Source of the DNA: an uncultured Prochlorococcus sp.
GTDB lineage: Bacteria; Cyanobacteriota; Cyanobacteriia; PCC-6307; Cyanobiaceae
Length of the DNA stretch: 60,110 bases
Assembly (NCBI GenBank): GCA_902576415.1
Contig: CACGVZ010000006.1
Location: 1 to 60,110, forward strand
Direction: 5' to 3'
In this document: positions 24,599 through 32,933 of the stretch, one piece after another
How the letters are laid out: the number at the start of each line of letters is the position of its first letter
How positions within the stretch are numbered: position 1 is the stretch's first letter
Made by a program: the position numbers and the translations under genes
Notes under the pieces: model-generated
Told to the model about the DNA's origin: nothing
Databases searched by the model: none
What the model saw: only the letters and a program-made list of their open reading frames with translations

Positions 24599-25279
24599 AT
24601 GAAAATAATAATTGCCAGTTCAAAATCATGGTTCGTTATTTCGAATTATTTAAAGAAAAATCATCAAGTTTTATTTATTAATGAGAAAAATGATCTAACA
24701 ATTGAAAAGATAAAAAAATTCAATCCAAACTTTATATTTTTTCCTCATTGGAGTTGGAAGGTCCCAATTGAAATTCATGAGAAATACAAATGCGTTCTAT
24801 TTCACACAGCGCCTTTACCTTTCGGCAGGGGAGGAAGTCCCATACAAAATCTTATATTATTAGGTTATAAAAAATCCCCAGTTTGTGCCTTAAAAATGGT
24901 TGAAGAATTAGATTCAGGTCCCATTTATTGTAAAAAGGAAATATCTCTTGAGGGGTCTTTATCAAAAATTTTTAAAAGGTTAAATACAGTTGTTAATGAT
25001 TTAATTAAGGAATTAATTGAATTTTTACCTGAACCGATAATTCAAAAAGGAAATGGTTCTTATTTTAGAAGATTAAATAAAGAAGATAATCAAATTCCTG
25101 AAAAAGGCTCCATAGAAGCTTTCTACGATAGAATTAGGATGTTAGATGATGAAAGCTACCCTAATCCCTTTATAAAATATGGAGATTATATTGTAGAGTT
25201 TAATAAACCTAAATTTGATAATGGAGGGATAATTTGTGAAGCTCAAATAAAGTTTGATAGTGATAAACAAAATGTATAA
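24599..25279 (+). CDS. Sugar N-formyltransferase 1
   Basis: A 226-residue protein of the formyltransferase fold (10-formyl-THF dependent). The active-site stretch is LFHTAPLPFGRGGSPIQNLI (67-86) with catalytic His69 and Asp105 (ELDSGPIY). The usual Asn two residues before the His is not present (Leu67). The RGGSPIQNLI form is typical of one branch found in glycan clusters. Compared with PseJ, which formylates the Pse precursor, it is a good candidate by context. It lies 2 bp after the PIG-L gene and its stop overlaps the next formyltransferase. Confidence 0.75.
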   Translation: MKIIIASSKSWFVISNYLKKNHQVLFINEKNDLTIEKIKKFNPNFIFFPHWSWKVPIEIHEKYKCVLFHTAPLPFGRGGSPIQNLILLGYKKSPVCALKMVEELDSGPIYCKKEISLEGSLSKIFKRLNTVVNDLIKELIEFLPEPIIQKGNGSYFRRLNKEDNQIPEKGSIEAFYDRIRMLDDESYPNPFIKYGDYIVEFNKPKFDNGGIICEAQIKFDSDKQNV

Positions 25280-25916
25280 ATTTGCGATACTCTTTGATAA
25301 AAAAAATGATTGGTTGAAACAATATCTTCCAGAAAATTTAAATTTTAGGCATGATATAGAAACATCTTTTTTTTATGATGAGAAAAATATCAAAAAATTT
25401 GATGTAGTTTTTGTTTTGGGTTTTACTAGAATTCTCAAAAATGATTTTTTAAAAGCTAATAATCAAGTTTTAATAATCCATGAGAGTAATTTGCCTAATG
25501 GTAAGGGATTCTCTCCATTGCAGTGGCAAATATTAGAAGGTAAAGATGAAATAGTTTTTTCTTTACTTGAAGCTTCAGAAGAATTCGATAGTGGAGATAT
25601 AATTGACCAAATAGAATTAAAGTTAGATGGTACTGAACTGTACGATGAAATACGCTCCAAACAGGCAAGGCTTACATTTAAATTGATAGAGAGATTTATA
25701 AAAAATTATCCCTCCTTTAAAAAGAAGAAGCAGAACGGTGAAAGCACTTTTTATAGAAGAAGGAACACCTCCGATTCTCAATTAGATATAAACTTAACAA
25801 TCAAAGAATTATTTCCACTCCTAAGAATAGTAAATAACAAAGATTGGCCTGGTTTTTTTAAAATAAATGGAGTTGAATATATTGTAAAAATATATAAGCG
25901 GAACCATGAATCATAA
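25272..25916 (+). CDS. Sugar N-formyltransferase 2 (paralogue)
   Basis: The protein has about 214 residues from the ATG at 25272 (MYKFAILFDK), which overlaps the upstream stop by 8 bp. A TTG 18 bp earlier is less likely. Active-site-like segment LIIHESNLPNGKGFSPLQWQ contains His, the L-P-x-GKG turn and a late EEFDSGDIIDQ Asp. As in its neighbour the canonical N-x-H Asn is missing (Ile). The two proteins are clearly different (LPFGRGGSP versus LPNGKGFSP), so this is an old pair, not a fresh duplication. It may formylate a second amine or a different sugar. Confidence 0.7.
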   Translation: MYKFAILFDKKNDWLKQYLPENLNFRHDIETSFFYDEKNIKKFDVVFVLGFTRILKNDFLKANNQVLIIHESNLPNGKGFSPLQWQILEGKDEIVFSLLEASEEFDSGDIIDQIELKLDGTELYDEIRSKQARLTFKLIERFIKNYPSFKKKKQNGESTFYRRRNTSDSQLDINLTIKELFPLLRIVNNKDWPGFFKINGVEYIVKIYKRNHES

Positions 25917-26343
25917 TCAAAAACTTAGTTTTGAAAAAATATTAGGTAGTCAAAGACAAAAAATAATACTTTTTGAGTTATTAAAAAAAAGAAAATATAA
26001 TATTAGTCATTCACAAATTCCTGATATAAATTTACATAATAAATTTGTTGAAAATCATCCATATAAGGAATGGTTTATTGTCTTTCAGAACAAAAAAGAA
26101 ATTGGAACTTTTTATATAAAACATGATAATTCTATAGGATTGAATTTAATGAAACAAACAAAAGAAAATATTCAATTAATTTTGGATTATATAAATAGTA
26201 AATTTTCCCCTAACAAAGAGATATCTTCTCTTGTACCACCATATTTTTATTTAAATATTTCAAGCGATAATTTTGAATTACAAGCTATATTAGAGGAACT
26301 AGAGATTTATAAACTTCAGATTTCATACAAGATTCAAAAGTAA
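25906..26343 (+). CDS. GNAT-like N-acyltransferase (PseH-type candidate)
   Basis: A 145-residue protein overlapping the preceding gene by 11 bp. Segment VENHPYKEWFIVFQNKKEIG with GTFYIKHDNSIGLNL matches the beta-strand/IGx pattern of GNAT acetyltransferases used in nonulosonate pathways. PseH acetylates the 4-amine of the Pse precursor. Length is at the short end for GNAT and the Q/R-x-x-G-x-G/A CoA loop is not convincing. Position between the formyltransferases and pseI is the main support for an acyltransfer step. Confidence 0.5.
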   Translation: MNHNQKLSFEKILGSQRQKIILFELLKKRKYNISHSQIPDINLHNKFVENHPYKEWFIVFQNKKEIGTFYIKHDNSIGLNLMKQTKENIQLILDYINSKFSPNKEISSLVPPYFYLNISSDNFELQAILEELEIYKLQISYKIQK

Positions 26344-27381
26344 ATGTTTATTGATGGTAAACAAATTGGTAAAGGTAGTGAACCCTATATTATTGCTGAA
26401 TTATCTGCCAATCATTGTGGATCAATAGAATTAGCAAAAAAAACAATAAAGTCTGCAAAAAAAAATGGGGCAGATGCAATAAAAATTCAAACCTATACAG
26501 CTAATTCAATGACACTTGATTGCGATAAGGACGATTTTTTAATTAAAGAAGGCACATGGAAAGGTTATAAATTATTTGATTTATATCAGGAGGCTTCTAC
26601 GCCATATGAATGGCACAAAGAACTTTTTGATTTTGCCAAAGAACAAGAGATAACAATTTTTTCAACTCCTTTTGATGAAGAAGCAGTTGATTTACTGAAT
26701 GACTTGGACGCACCTGCATTTAAAATTGCTTCATTTGAAATAATAGATTTACCATTAATAAAGTATGTCGCGAAAAAAAATAAACCAATTTTAATATCTA
26801 CCGGTATGGCTACAAAAGAGGAAATTGAAGATGCTTTATCAACTGCAAACAAATATGGATGTGGAGATATACTTCTTTTCCATTGTGTAAGTGATTATCC
26901 TGCCTCAACTGAGGAATCTAATATAAATATGATTAAAACATTTAAAGAAAAGTACAATGTTGAAGTTGGTCTATCTGATCACACACTAAATAATACTGCT
27001 GCGTTAGCAGCTGTAACTCTTGGTGCTGTAGCTATTGAAAAACATTTTATTGTCAGCAAGGATCATAAGGGACCTGATAGCTCTTTTTCGATTGATCCGA
27101 AGCAATTAAGAGAATTAAAATTAAGTACCTCTGAGTGCTGGAAGTCTTTAGGATCGGGAGATTTTGAAAGGCCGGCTTCAGAGTCAAAGAATATGGTTTT
27201 TAGGAGGTCATTATATTTTGTAGATGATATGAAGTCGGGAGATGTAATAACAAAAAATCATATAAAAAGACTAAGACCTGGATATGGATTATCTCCAAAA
27301 TTTATAGATCAAATAGTAAATAGGAAATTGAAGAAATCTGTTGAAAGAGGCGATAGAGTTACTTGGGAATGCATCGAATAA
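26344..27381 (+). CDS. pseI: Pseudaminic acid synthase
   Basis: A 345-residue NeuB-family enzyme condensing PEP with the six-carbon diamino sugar. PseI-specific wording is visible: IIAELSANHCGSIELA, KIQTYTANSMTLDC, YQEASTPYEWHKELFDFA, FSTPFDEEAVDLL, FKIASFEIIDLPLI, ISTGMATKEEI, LFHCVSDYPAS, GLSDHTLNN and IEKHFIV. The SAF domain occupies the last ~60 residues. It starts directly after the GNAT stop. The match to PseI is much closer than that of the NeuB at 9804, so the two synthases belong to different branches. Confidence 0.9.
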   Translation: MFIDGKQIGKGSEPYIIAELSANHCGSIELAKKTIKSAKKNGADAIKIQTYTANSMTLDCDKDDFLIKEGTWKGYKLFDLYQEASTPYEWHKELFDFAKEQEITIFSTPFDEEAVDLLNDLDAPAFKIASFEIIDLPLIKYVAKKNKPILISTGMATKEEIEDALSTANKYGCGDILLFHCVSDYPASTEESNINMIKTFKEKYNVEVGLSDHTLNNTAALAAVTLGAVAIEKHFIVSKDHKGPDSSFSIDPKQLRELKLSTSECWKSLGSGDFERPASESKNMVFRRSLYFVDDMKSGDVITKNHIKRLRPGYGLSPKFIDQIVNRKLKKSVERGDRVTWECIE

Positions 27382-27471
27382 TATTTAAATTAGTAAGAAT
27401 TTGTTTGATTTATTTTTTTAGTATTAAGTCCTGCTAGAATTTAGTACTGTAATAATATTTACATATTAAAA

Positions 27472-28455
27472 GTGTTTGAGAATTCATCCATTTTAATTAC
27501 TGGTGGAACTGGATCCTTTGGGAAGGCATTTGTTCCAATGACTTTAAAAACATTTAATCCAAAGAAGGTAGTTATATTTTCTAGAGATGAGATGAAGCAG
27601 TGGGAAATGGCTAAAATTTATGACAATGATGAGCGAGTGAGATTTTTCATTGGAGATGTTAGAGATAAAGATAGACTTTGGCGAGCTTTAACAGGGATTG
27701 ATTATGTGGTTCATGCTGCAGCATTAAAGATTGTTCCAAAAGCAGAGTATGATCCTTTTGAATGCATAAGAACAAATATCAATGGAGCAATGAACCTTAT
27801 TGATATTGCGATAGATAGAGGAGTAAAAAAGGTAGTAGCTCTATCAACCGATAAGGCATGTAGCCCAACTAATTTATATGGGGCTACTAAACTTATCTCA
27901 GATAAAGTATTTATTTCAAGTAATTCTTATTCGGCCAATTCTGATACAGTGTTTTCAATAGTTAGATATGGAAATGTAATGGGATCAAGAGGTTCAGTTA
28001 TTCCTTTATTTTTAAAAAAATCCGAAAATAATATTTTTCCCATTACAGATGAAAGAATGACCCGATTTATGATTAGTCTTGAAGAAGGGGTAAAAATGGT
28101 TTGGCATGCATTTGAAGATATGTTAGGAGGAGAAATTTATGTAAAAAAAATAAAATCTATGAAAATTACAGATATTGCAAAGACTATCAATCCTAATGCA
28201 AAGTTTTCAATTATAGGAATAAGACCTGGAGAAAAACTGCATGAACAGATGATTGGGATAGATGATGCCCCCCATACTTATGAATATGATGAATACTTTA
28301 AAATCCTACCAGCAATTAACAATTGGAGTATAGATGAAAACAGAATAAACTCAGGGAAATTGGTTTCTCCAGATTTTTCTTATTCATCGGATATTAATAC
28401 AGAATGGATGAGTTCTGACGAACTTAAAAATTGGATAAAAAATAACTACTCTTAG
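27472..28455 (+). CDS. pseB: UDP-GlcNAc 4,6-dehydratase (inverting), PseB type
   Basis: A 327-residue short SDR that makes UDP-4-keto-6-deoxy-L-AltNAc, the first Pse intermediate. It shows ILITGGTGSFGKAF (7-20), IFSRDEMKQWEMAK, VHAAALKIVPKAEYDPF, LSTDKACSPTNLYGATKL with the catalytic D-K and Y-x-x-x-K, and GEKLHEQMIG near the C-terminus. It begins with GTG (27472). Length is normal. It is followed by pseC and pseF, the canonical order. Confidence 0.92.
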   Translation: MFENSSILITGGTGSFGKAFVPMTLKTFNPKKVVIFSRDEMKQWEMAKIYDNDERVRFFIGDVRDKDRLWRALTGIDYVVHAAALKIVPKAEYDPFECIRTNINGAMNLIDIAIDRGVKKVVALSTDKACSPTNLYGATKLISDKVFISSNSYSANSDTVFSIVRYGNVMGSRGSVIPLFLKKSENNIFPITDERMTRFMISLEEGVKMVWHAFEDMLGGEIYVKKIKSMKITDIAKTINPNAKFSIIGIRPGEKLHEQMIGIDDAPHTYEYDEYFKILPAINNWSIDENRINSGKLVSPDFSYSSDINTEWMSSDELKNWIKNNYS

Positions 28456-28539
28456 AAAATTGATTCTATATAGCAAGTTGATAATGTTTAAAATATTGAT
28501 TAAAGGACCTTAAAGTAGTTATTCCAAAATAATTTTATT

Positions 28540-29760
28540 ATGAAATTTAATTCGATTAATTTAGGAAATAATCTTAAAGGTTTATTTAATAAAGCTAATA
28601 AGAATGACTATATACCTTATGGAAAACACTCCATTTCGAAGAAAGATATAAATCAAGTTTTAAATGTTTTAAAAAGTAAGAATATTACACAGGGAGATTT
28701 AGTCCCAAAGTTTGAAAGAGCTATCTCAAAAAAAGTGAATTCTAAATACTCTATTGCAGTAAATAGTGCTACAAGTGCACTTCACTTAGCTTGTCTTGCT
28801 TTGGGGGTTAGAGAGGGTGATCACGTTTGGACATCCCCAATATCTTTTGTAGCATCATCCAATTGTGCACTTTATTGTAAAGCGAAGGTGGATTTTGTTG
28901 ATGTTGATCCAGCCACAGGGCTTATGAATATTAATTCTTTGCATAATAAGTTAGTTAAAGCTGAAAGAAATAATTTATTGCCAAAAGTTCTGATACCAGT
29001 TCATTTGGCAGGTAGTTCATGTGACATGTTGAGAATATATTCATTATCTAAGAAATTTGGGTTTTCAATAATCGAGGATGCAAGCCATGCAATTGGAGGT
29101 GAATATAATAATTACCCTGTTGGCAGTTGTAAATATAGCGATATAACCGTCTTTAGTTTCCATCCAGTCAAAATTATTACAACTGGAGAAGGGGGGTTAG
29201 TTAGTACTAATAATGATGATCTAGCTTATAAGATTGAAAAAATGCGTTCACATGGGATTGTCAAGGATAGATCTGAATTTGAACTTGATAAAGAAGGAAG
29301 TTGGAGATATGAGCAACAATATCTTGGATTTAATTACAGAATGAATGATATGCAAGCAGCACTCGGTTTAAGCCAATTAACTAGGTTAGAAAATATTGTT
29401 TTAGAAAGAAATAAACAGCTCAAATTTTACTCTAAAATCTTAAAGGATTTACCGGTAAAACAACTAAAAATACCTTCTAATGTTAAATCTGCAGTACATC
29501 TAGCAATTATTAGATTCGAGAATATATCTGCAGAACAATACTTAAAAGTTTTTGAGGGAATGCGTTCACAAGGAATTGGAGTGCAACTACATTATATTCC
29601 TATTTATGAACAACCTTATTATCAAAGATTTAATTTTAATCAAGAAAGTTTTCCCGGTTCACAAAATTATGCATCCTCTGCTATGACAATTCCTCTATTT
29701 CCTGGTTTAAATATAGATCAACAATGGAGAGTTAAGGATTCCCTAGAAAAATTTTTATGA
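28540..29760 (+). CDS. pseC: UDP-4-keto-sugar aminotransferase, PseC type
   Basis: A 406-residue PLP-dependent DegT-family enzyme. It transfers an amine to the 4-keto group of the PseB product. It shows YGKHSISKKDINQVLNVL, VNSATSALHLACLALGV, SPISFVASSNCALYC, the Asp in EDASHAIGG (~180) and catalytic Lys211 (SFHPVKIITTGEGG). The first ~24 residues are an Asn/Lys extension before the usual start, and the ORF could begin at an internal codon. Its last base region overlaps pseF by 4 bp (ATGA). Confidence 0.9.
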   Translation: MKFNSINLGNNLKGLFNKANKNDYIPYGKHSISKKDINQVLNVLKSKNITQGDLVPKFERAISKKVNSKYSIAVNSATSALHLACLALGVREGDHVWTSPISFVASSNCALYCKAKVDFVDVDPATGLMNINSLHNKLVKAERNNLLPKVLIPVHLAGSSCDMLRIYSLSKKFGFSIIEDASHAIGGEYNNYPVGSCKYSDITVFSFHPVKIITTGEGGLVSTNNDDLAYKIEKMRSHGIVKDRSEFELDKEGSWRYEQQYLGFNYRMNDMQAALGLSQLTRLENIVLERNKQLKFYSKILKDLPVKQLKIPSNVKSAVHLAIIRFENISAEQYLKVFEGMRSQGIGVQLHYIPIYEQPYYQRFNFNQESFPGSQNYASSAMTIPLFPGLNIDQQWRVKDSLEKFL

Positions 29761-30458
29761 ATAATATTTTAATAATCCCAGCTAGAGGAGGAAGTAAAAG
29801 AATTCCAAGAAAGAACATTAAACTTTTCAAAGGTAAACCAATTATTGAGAGAATTATTACTAAATTTATAGAATTAGACATCTTTAAGAAAGTAATTGTT
29901 AGTACAGATGATGAAGAGATCGCTTCAATTTCTTCAAATGCAGGTGCTGAAATTCCTTTTTTAAGACCTAAAGATATTTCTGGAGATTTTGTTTCTACTA
30001 GGGAAGTTATCTTGCATGCTATCGAATGGTTTAAATCTAATTCATTAGAGTTTGATTATGTGGCTTGTTTATATCCTACGGCTATTTTTTGCCAACCCGA
30101 AGATCTCATAAAAGGAATGCGAATACTTCGTGAGTTAAAGAATGATACATATGTTTTTTCTGCAACTAAATATCCACATCCTATCCAAAGAGCCTTCTTT
30201 ATTGATAATAAAAATTTTTCAAAAATGATTTATCCAAATAATTTCTTGAAGAGAACCCAAGATTTGGAGAAATCCTACTATGATGCTGGTCAATTTTACT
30301 TGGCATCTTCAAAAACATGGGTCAAAAAAATTAATTTTTTTGATGAAGCCAAACCATTAGTAATTCCTCGTCTGAGAGCAATAGATATTGATACTTATGA
30401 AGATTGGGAATTTGCAGAGATTCTCTATGAACTAATTATTAAAGAAAAAATAAATTAA
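29757..30458 (+). CDS. pseF: CMP-pseudaminic acid cytidylyltransferase
   Basis: The protein has 233 residues. CTP-binding IIPARGGSKRIPRKNIK (5-21), VSTDDEEIA, and the Pse-specific stretch ATKYPHPIQRAF, with LKRTQDLEKSYYDAGQF followed by AIDIDTYEDWEFAE. It activates Pse with CTP. Distinct from the neuA product at 6990. Start overlaps pseC, so the pair is translated together. Confidence 0.9.
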   Translation: MNNILIIPARGGSKRIPRKNIKLFKGKPIIERIITKFIELDIFKKVIVSTDDEEIASISSNAGAEIPFLRPKDISGDFVSTREVILHAIEWFKSNSLEFDYVACLYPTAIFCQPEDLIKGMRILRELKNDTYVFSATKYPHPIQRAFFIDNKNFSKMIYPNNFLKRTQDLEKSYYDAGQFYLASSKTWVKKINFFDEAKPLVIPRLRAIDIDTYEDWEFAEILYELIIKEKIN

Positions 30459-30507
30459 TTTTATTCATTTACATAATATGTTTTAGAATCTTACTAATTA
30501 GAGCCCT

Positions 30508-31140
30508 GTGCTATTTGTGAATAATTTTGATACCGATCAAGAAAAGTTTTGGGCAGGAGATTTTGGTAATCAATATGTGGAGAGAAATAAAAGTGATAAA
30601 TTTCTTGCTTCTAATTTAAATTTCTTTTCTCAGTCATTAAAATTTACGAATTCCCTTGAAAACTGTATTGAATTTGGAGCTAATATCGGAATGAATATAA
30701 AAGCTTTAAAAAGTCTTTTCCCTGATCTTAAATTTCATGCTGTTGAGATAAATAAAAAAGCTTCCAAATTATTAAGTGAAGTAATACCCAGAGAAAATAT
30801 ATTTGAGGAATCTATTCTAGATTTTACTTCACAAGAAAAGTGGGATTTAGTAATTGTTAAGGGTGTCTTAATACATATAAATCCTCAAATGTTAGAAAAG
30901 GTTTATGAAATTTTGAATAAAGCAACAAGAAGATATTTGCTAATTGGTGAATACTATAGTAGAAATCCAGAGAATCTTTCTTACAGAGGATTTGAAAATA
31001 AATTATATAAACGTGACTTTGCGGGTGAAATTATGGATAAATTTTCTAATTTAAAATTGGTAGATTATGGTTTTGTGTATCATAAAGATACTAATTTCCC
31101 TCAGGATGATATAAGTTGGTTTCTCTTAGAAAGAAAATAA
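30508..31140 (+). CDS. Pseudaminic-acid-cluster methyltransferase
   Basis: A 210-residue protein starting QEKFWAGDFGNQYVERN near the N-terminus, the signature of the small methylase family reported near Pse genes (I recall TIGR03587). SAM region CIEFGANIGMNIKAL, partner FHAVEINKKAS, and VIVKGVLIHINPQMLEKVY. It probably O-methylates Pse or the glycan. GTG start at 30508. Another GTG is 9 bp later. It lies directly after pseF, as expected. Confidence 0.8.
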   Translation: MLFVNNFDTDQEKFWAGDFGNQYVERNKSDKFLASNLNFFSQSLKFTNSLENCIEFGANIGMNIKALKSLFPDLKFHAVEINKKASKLLSEVIPRENIFEESILDFTSQEKWDLVIVKGVLIHINPQMLEKVYEILNKATRRYLLIGEYYSRNPENLSYRGFENKLYKRDFAGEIMDKFSNLKLVDYGFVYHKDTNFPQDDISWFLLERK

Positions 31141-31150
31141 AGATTTAATT

Positions 31151-32299
31151 ATGTTGAAATATTGCATTAATTGTTTAATACCGGATAGTAAGCCTGATAT
31201 TTCTTTTGATGAACACGGGGTTTGCAAGGCATGCACTAATTTTTTTAATCGAAAGTCAATAGATTGGGATTCGAGAAAAAAAGAGTTGCTGGAAATTTTG
31301 GGAAAATATAAGAATAGAAGTCAATCAAATTGGGATTGTATAGTTCCTGTGAGTGGAGGCAAAGATAGCACTTATCAAGTTATCAAAATGCTTGAACTAG
31401 ATATGAATCCTTTATGTGTAACTTCTACGACATGTGATCTCTCAGACCTTGGAAGAAAAAATATTGAGAATTTAAAAAGTTTAGGTGTTGATCATGTTCA
31501 AATTTCCCCTAATCCTAAAGTAAGAGCAATATTAAATAAAGTTGGGTTAGAACAAGTTGGGGATATATCTTGGCCTGAACATGTTGGAATTTTTACAATA
31601 CCTGTTAGAGCCGCAGTTCAGTTCAACATTCCTCTAATAGTTTGGGGTGAGAATTCTCAAAATGAGTATGGTGGACCAGCGGCAGCATCTGAAAATAACA
31701 TCCTTAATAGGAGCTGGTTGGAAGAATTTGGAGGTCTTCTTGGTCTAAGAGTTTCAGATTTAGTGGGCATGTATGGAATAGAGAAAAAACATTTAATAAA
31801 CTATTATTACCCTACTGATGAAGAATTAAAAAAAGTTGGAGTTACAGGATTATTTCTGGGACATTACATACCATGGGATGGACTATCAAACTCTTTAATA
31901 GCTCAAGCAAATGGATTTCAAACTTTTGAAACTACTGTTGAGGGGTCAATGGTTAATTATGAGAATCTAGATAATCACCATACAGGGATTCATGATTATC
32001 AAAAATTCATAAAGTTTGGATTTGGTAGGACAACTGATATCGCTTCCTTACATATCAGAAGAGGAAGAATTAGTCGACAAGATGGATTGAAATTTGTTAA
32101 GAAACATGAAGGTAAATTCCCTTGGAAATATCTAGGAAAGGATTTAGAGCAAATATTAGAGCCTTTGGATATTTCACTTGAATCCTTTATTGAAATCTGT
32201 GATAGTTTCACAAATAAAAAAATATTTAAAACAGACAGATCAGGAAAATTAATCAAGGACGAATCCGGAAATTTGATAAAATTAAACTATGATAATTAA
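31151..32299 (+). CDS. WbpG/PseA-type N-acetyl sugar amidotransferase
   Basis: A 382-residue ATP-PPi-type enzyme. A Zn ribbon is formed by Cys5, Cys8, Cys25 and Cys28. The PPi loop is VSGGKDST (67-74). Then WGENSQNEYGG and YNFG-like segments follow. With HisH/HisF-like partners (next two genes) such proteins convert an N-acetyl group to an acetamidino group (WbpG in Pseudomonas LPS, PseA in Campylobacter). The HisH ammonia would be passed to the ATP-activated sugar. Stop overlaps the HisH start by 1 bp, supporting a functional complex. Confidence 0.85.
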   Translation: MLKYCINCLIPDSKPDISFDEHGVCKACTNFFNRKSIDWDSRKKELLEILGKYKNRSQSNWDCIVPVSGGKDSTYQVIKMLELDMNPLCVTSTTCDLSDLGRKNIENLKSLGVDHVQISPNPKVRAILNKVGLEQVGDISWPEHVGIFTIPVRAAVQFNIPLIVWGENSQNEYGGPAAASENNILNRSWLEEFGGLLGLRVSDLVGMYGIEKKHLINYYYPTDEELKKVGVTGLFLGHYIPWDGLSNSLIAQANGFQTFETTVEGSMVNYENLDNHHTGIHDYQKFIKFGFGRTTDIASLHIRRGRISRQDGLKFVKKHEGKFPWKYLGKDLEQILEPLDISLESFIEICDSFTNKKIFKTDRSGKLIKDESGNLIKLNYDN

Positions 32300-32931
32300 T
32301 GGACATTGGTATAATAAAATATGGTTTAGGAAATATTGCTTCCGTTTTTCATTCACTCAAAAGTGTTGGCTCATCACCTTTGGTTATTGAAAACCCCTCC
32401 GAAATAAGAAATGTAGATAAGATTATATTACCTGGCGTTGGAAACTTTACTAGGTCAAAAAAAATTCTTGATATGAATGGTTGGACAGAAGAAATTTTGA
32501 ACGCTACCCAAAATTTAGAAAAGCCTTTACTTGGGATTTGCTTAGGGATGCAATTATTAGCTGAATGGGGATATGAAGGACTATTAGCTGATGAAGATAC
32601 ACGCACTAGTGGACTTGGACTAATAAAAGGTGATGTAGTTAAACTTACAAAATTAGGTTGTGATGAAAGAATACCTCATATGGGTTGGAATACTGTGAAA
32701 TGGAATGTTTGTAGCCCCCTCCTCGAAGGGATTCCTAATAATTCAGATTTTTATTTTGTCCATAGCTATGCTTTTGTTCCAAATAAAATATCTGAAATAG
32801 TTGCCACTTCAAATTACTCAATTTCTATTAATGCAGTGGTTAATAAAAATAATATTTGGGGGACTCAATTTCATCCCGAAAAAAGTTCCAAAGCAGGATT
32901 GAAAATTATGGAAAACTTTGCAAATTTCTAA
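32299..32931 (+). CDS. HisH-like glutaminase subunit of the sugar amidotransferase
   Basis: A 210-residue class I glutamine amidotransferase of the HisH type: YGLGNIASVFHSL, LPGVGNF, Cys81 (GICLGMQ), and His192/Glu194 (TQFHPEKSS) make up the triad. It supplies ammonia. Because of its 1-bp overlap with the WbpG-like gene and the diverged HisF after it, this is the surface-glycan partner and not the biosynthetic HisH, which should be elsewhere in the genome. Confidence 0.82.
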   Translation: MDIGIIKYGLGNIASVFHSLKSVGSSPLVIENPSEIRNVDKIILPGVGNFTRSKKILDMNGWTEEILNATQNLEKPLLGICLGMQLLAEWGYEGLLADEDTRTSGLGLIKGDVVKLTKLGCDERIPHMGWNTVKWNVCSPLLEGIPNNSDFYFVHSYAFVPNKISEIVATSNYSISINAVVNKNNIWGTQFHPEKSSKAGLKIMENFANF

Positions 32932-32933
32932 TA

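Noticed and set aside
32856..32933. Longer N-terminus for the HisF-like protein
   Set aside because: The extra 26 codons lie wholly in the HisH gene in another frame and do not resemble HisF.
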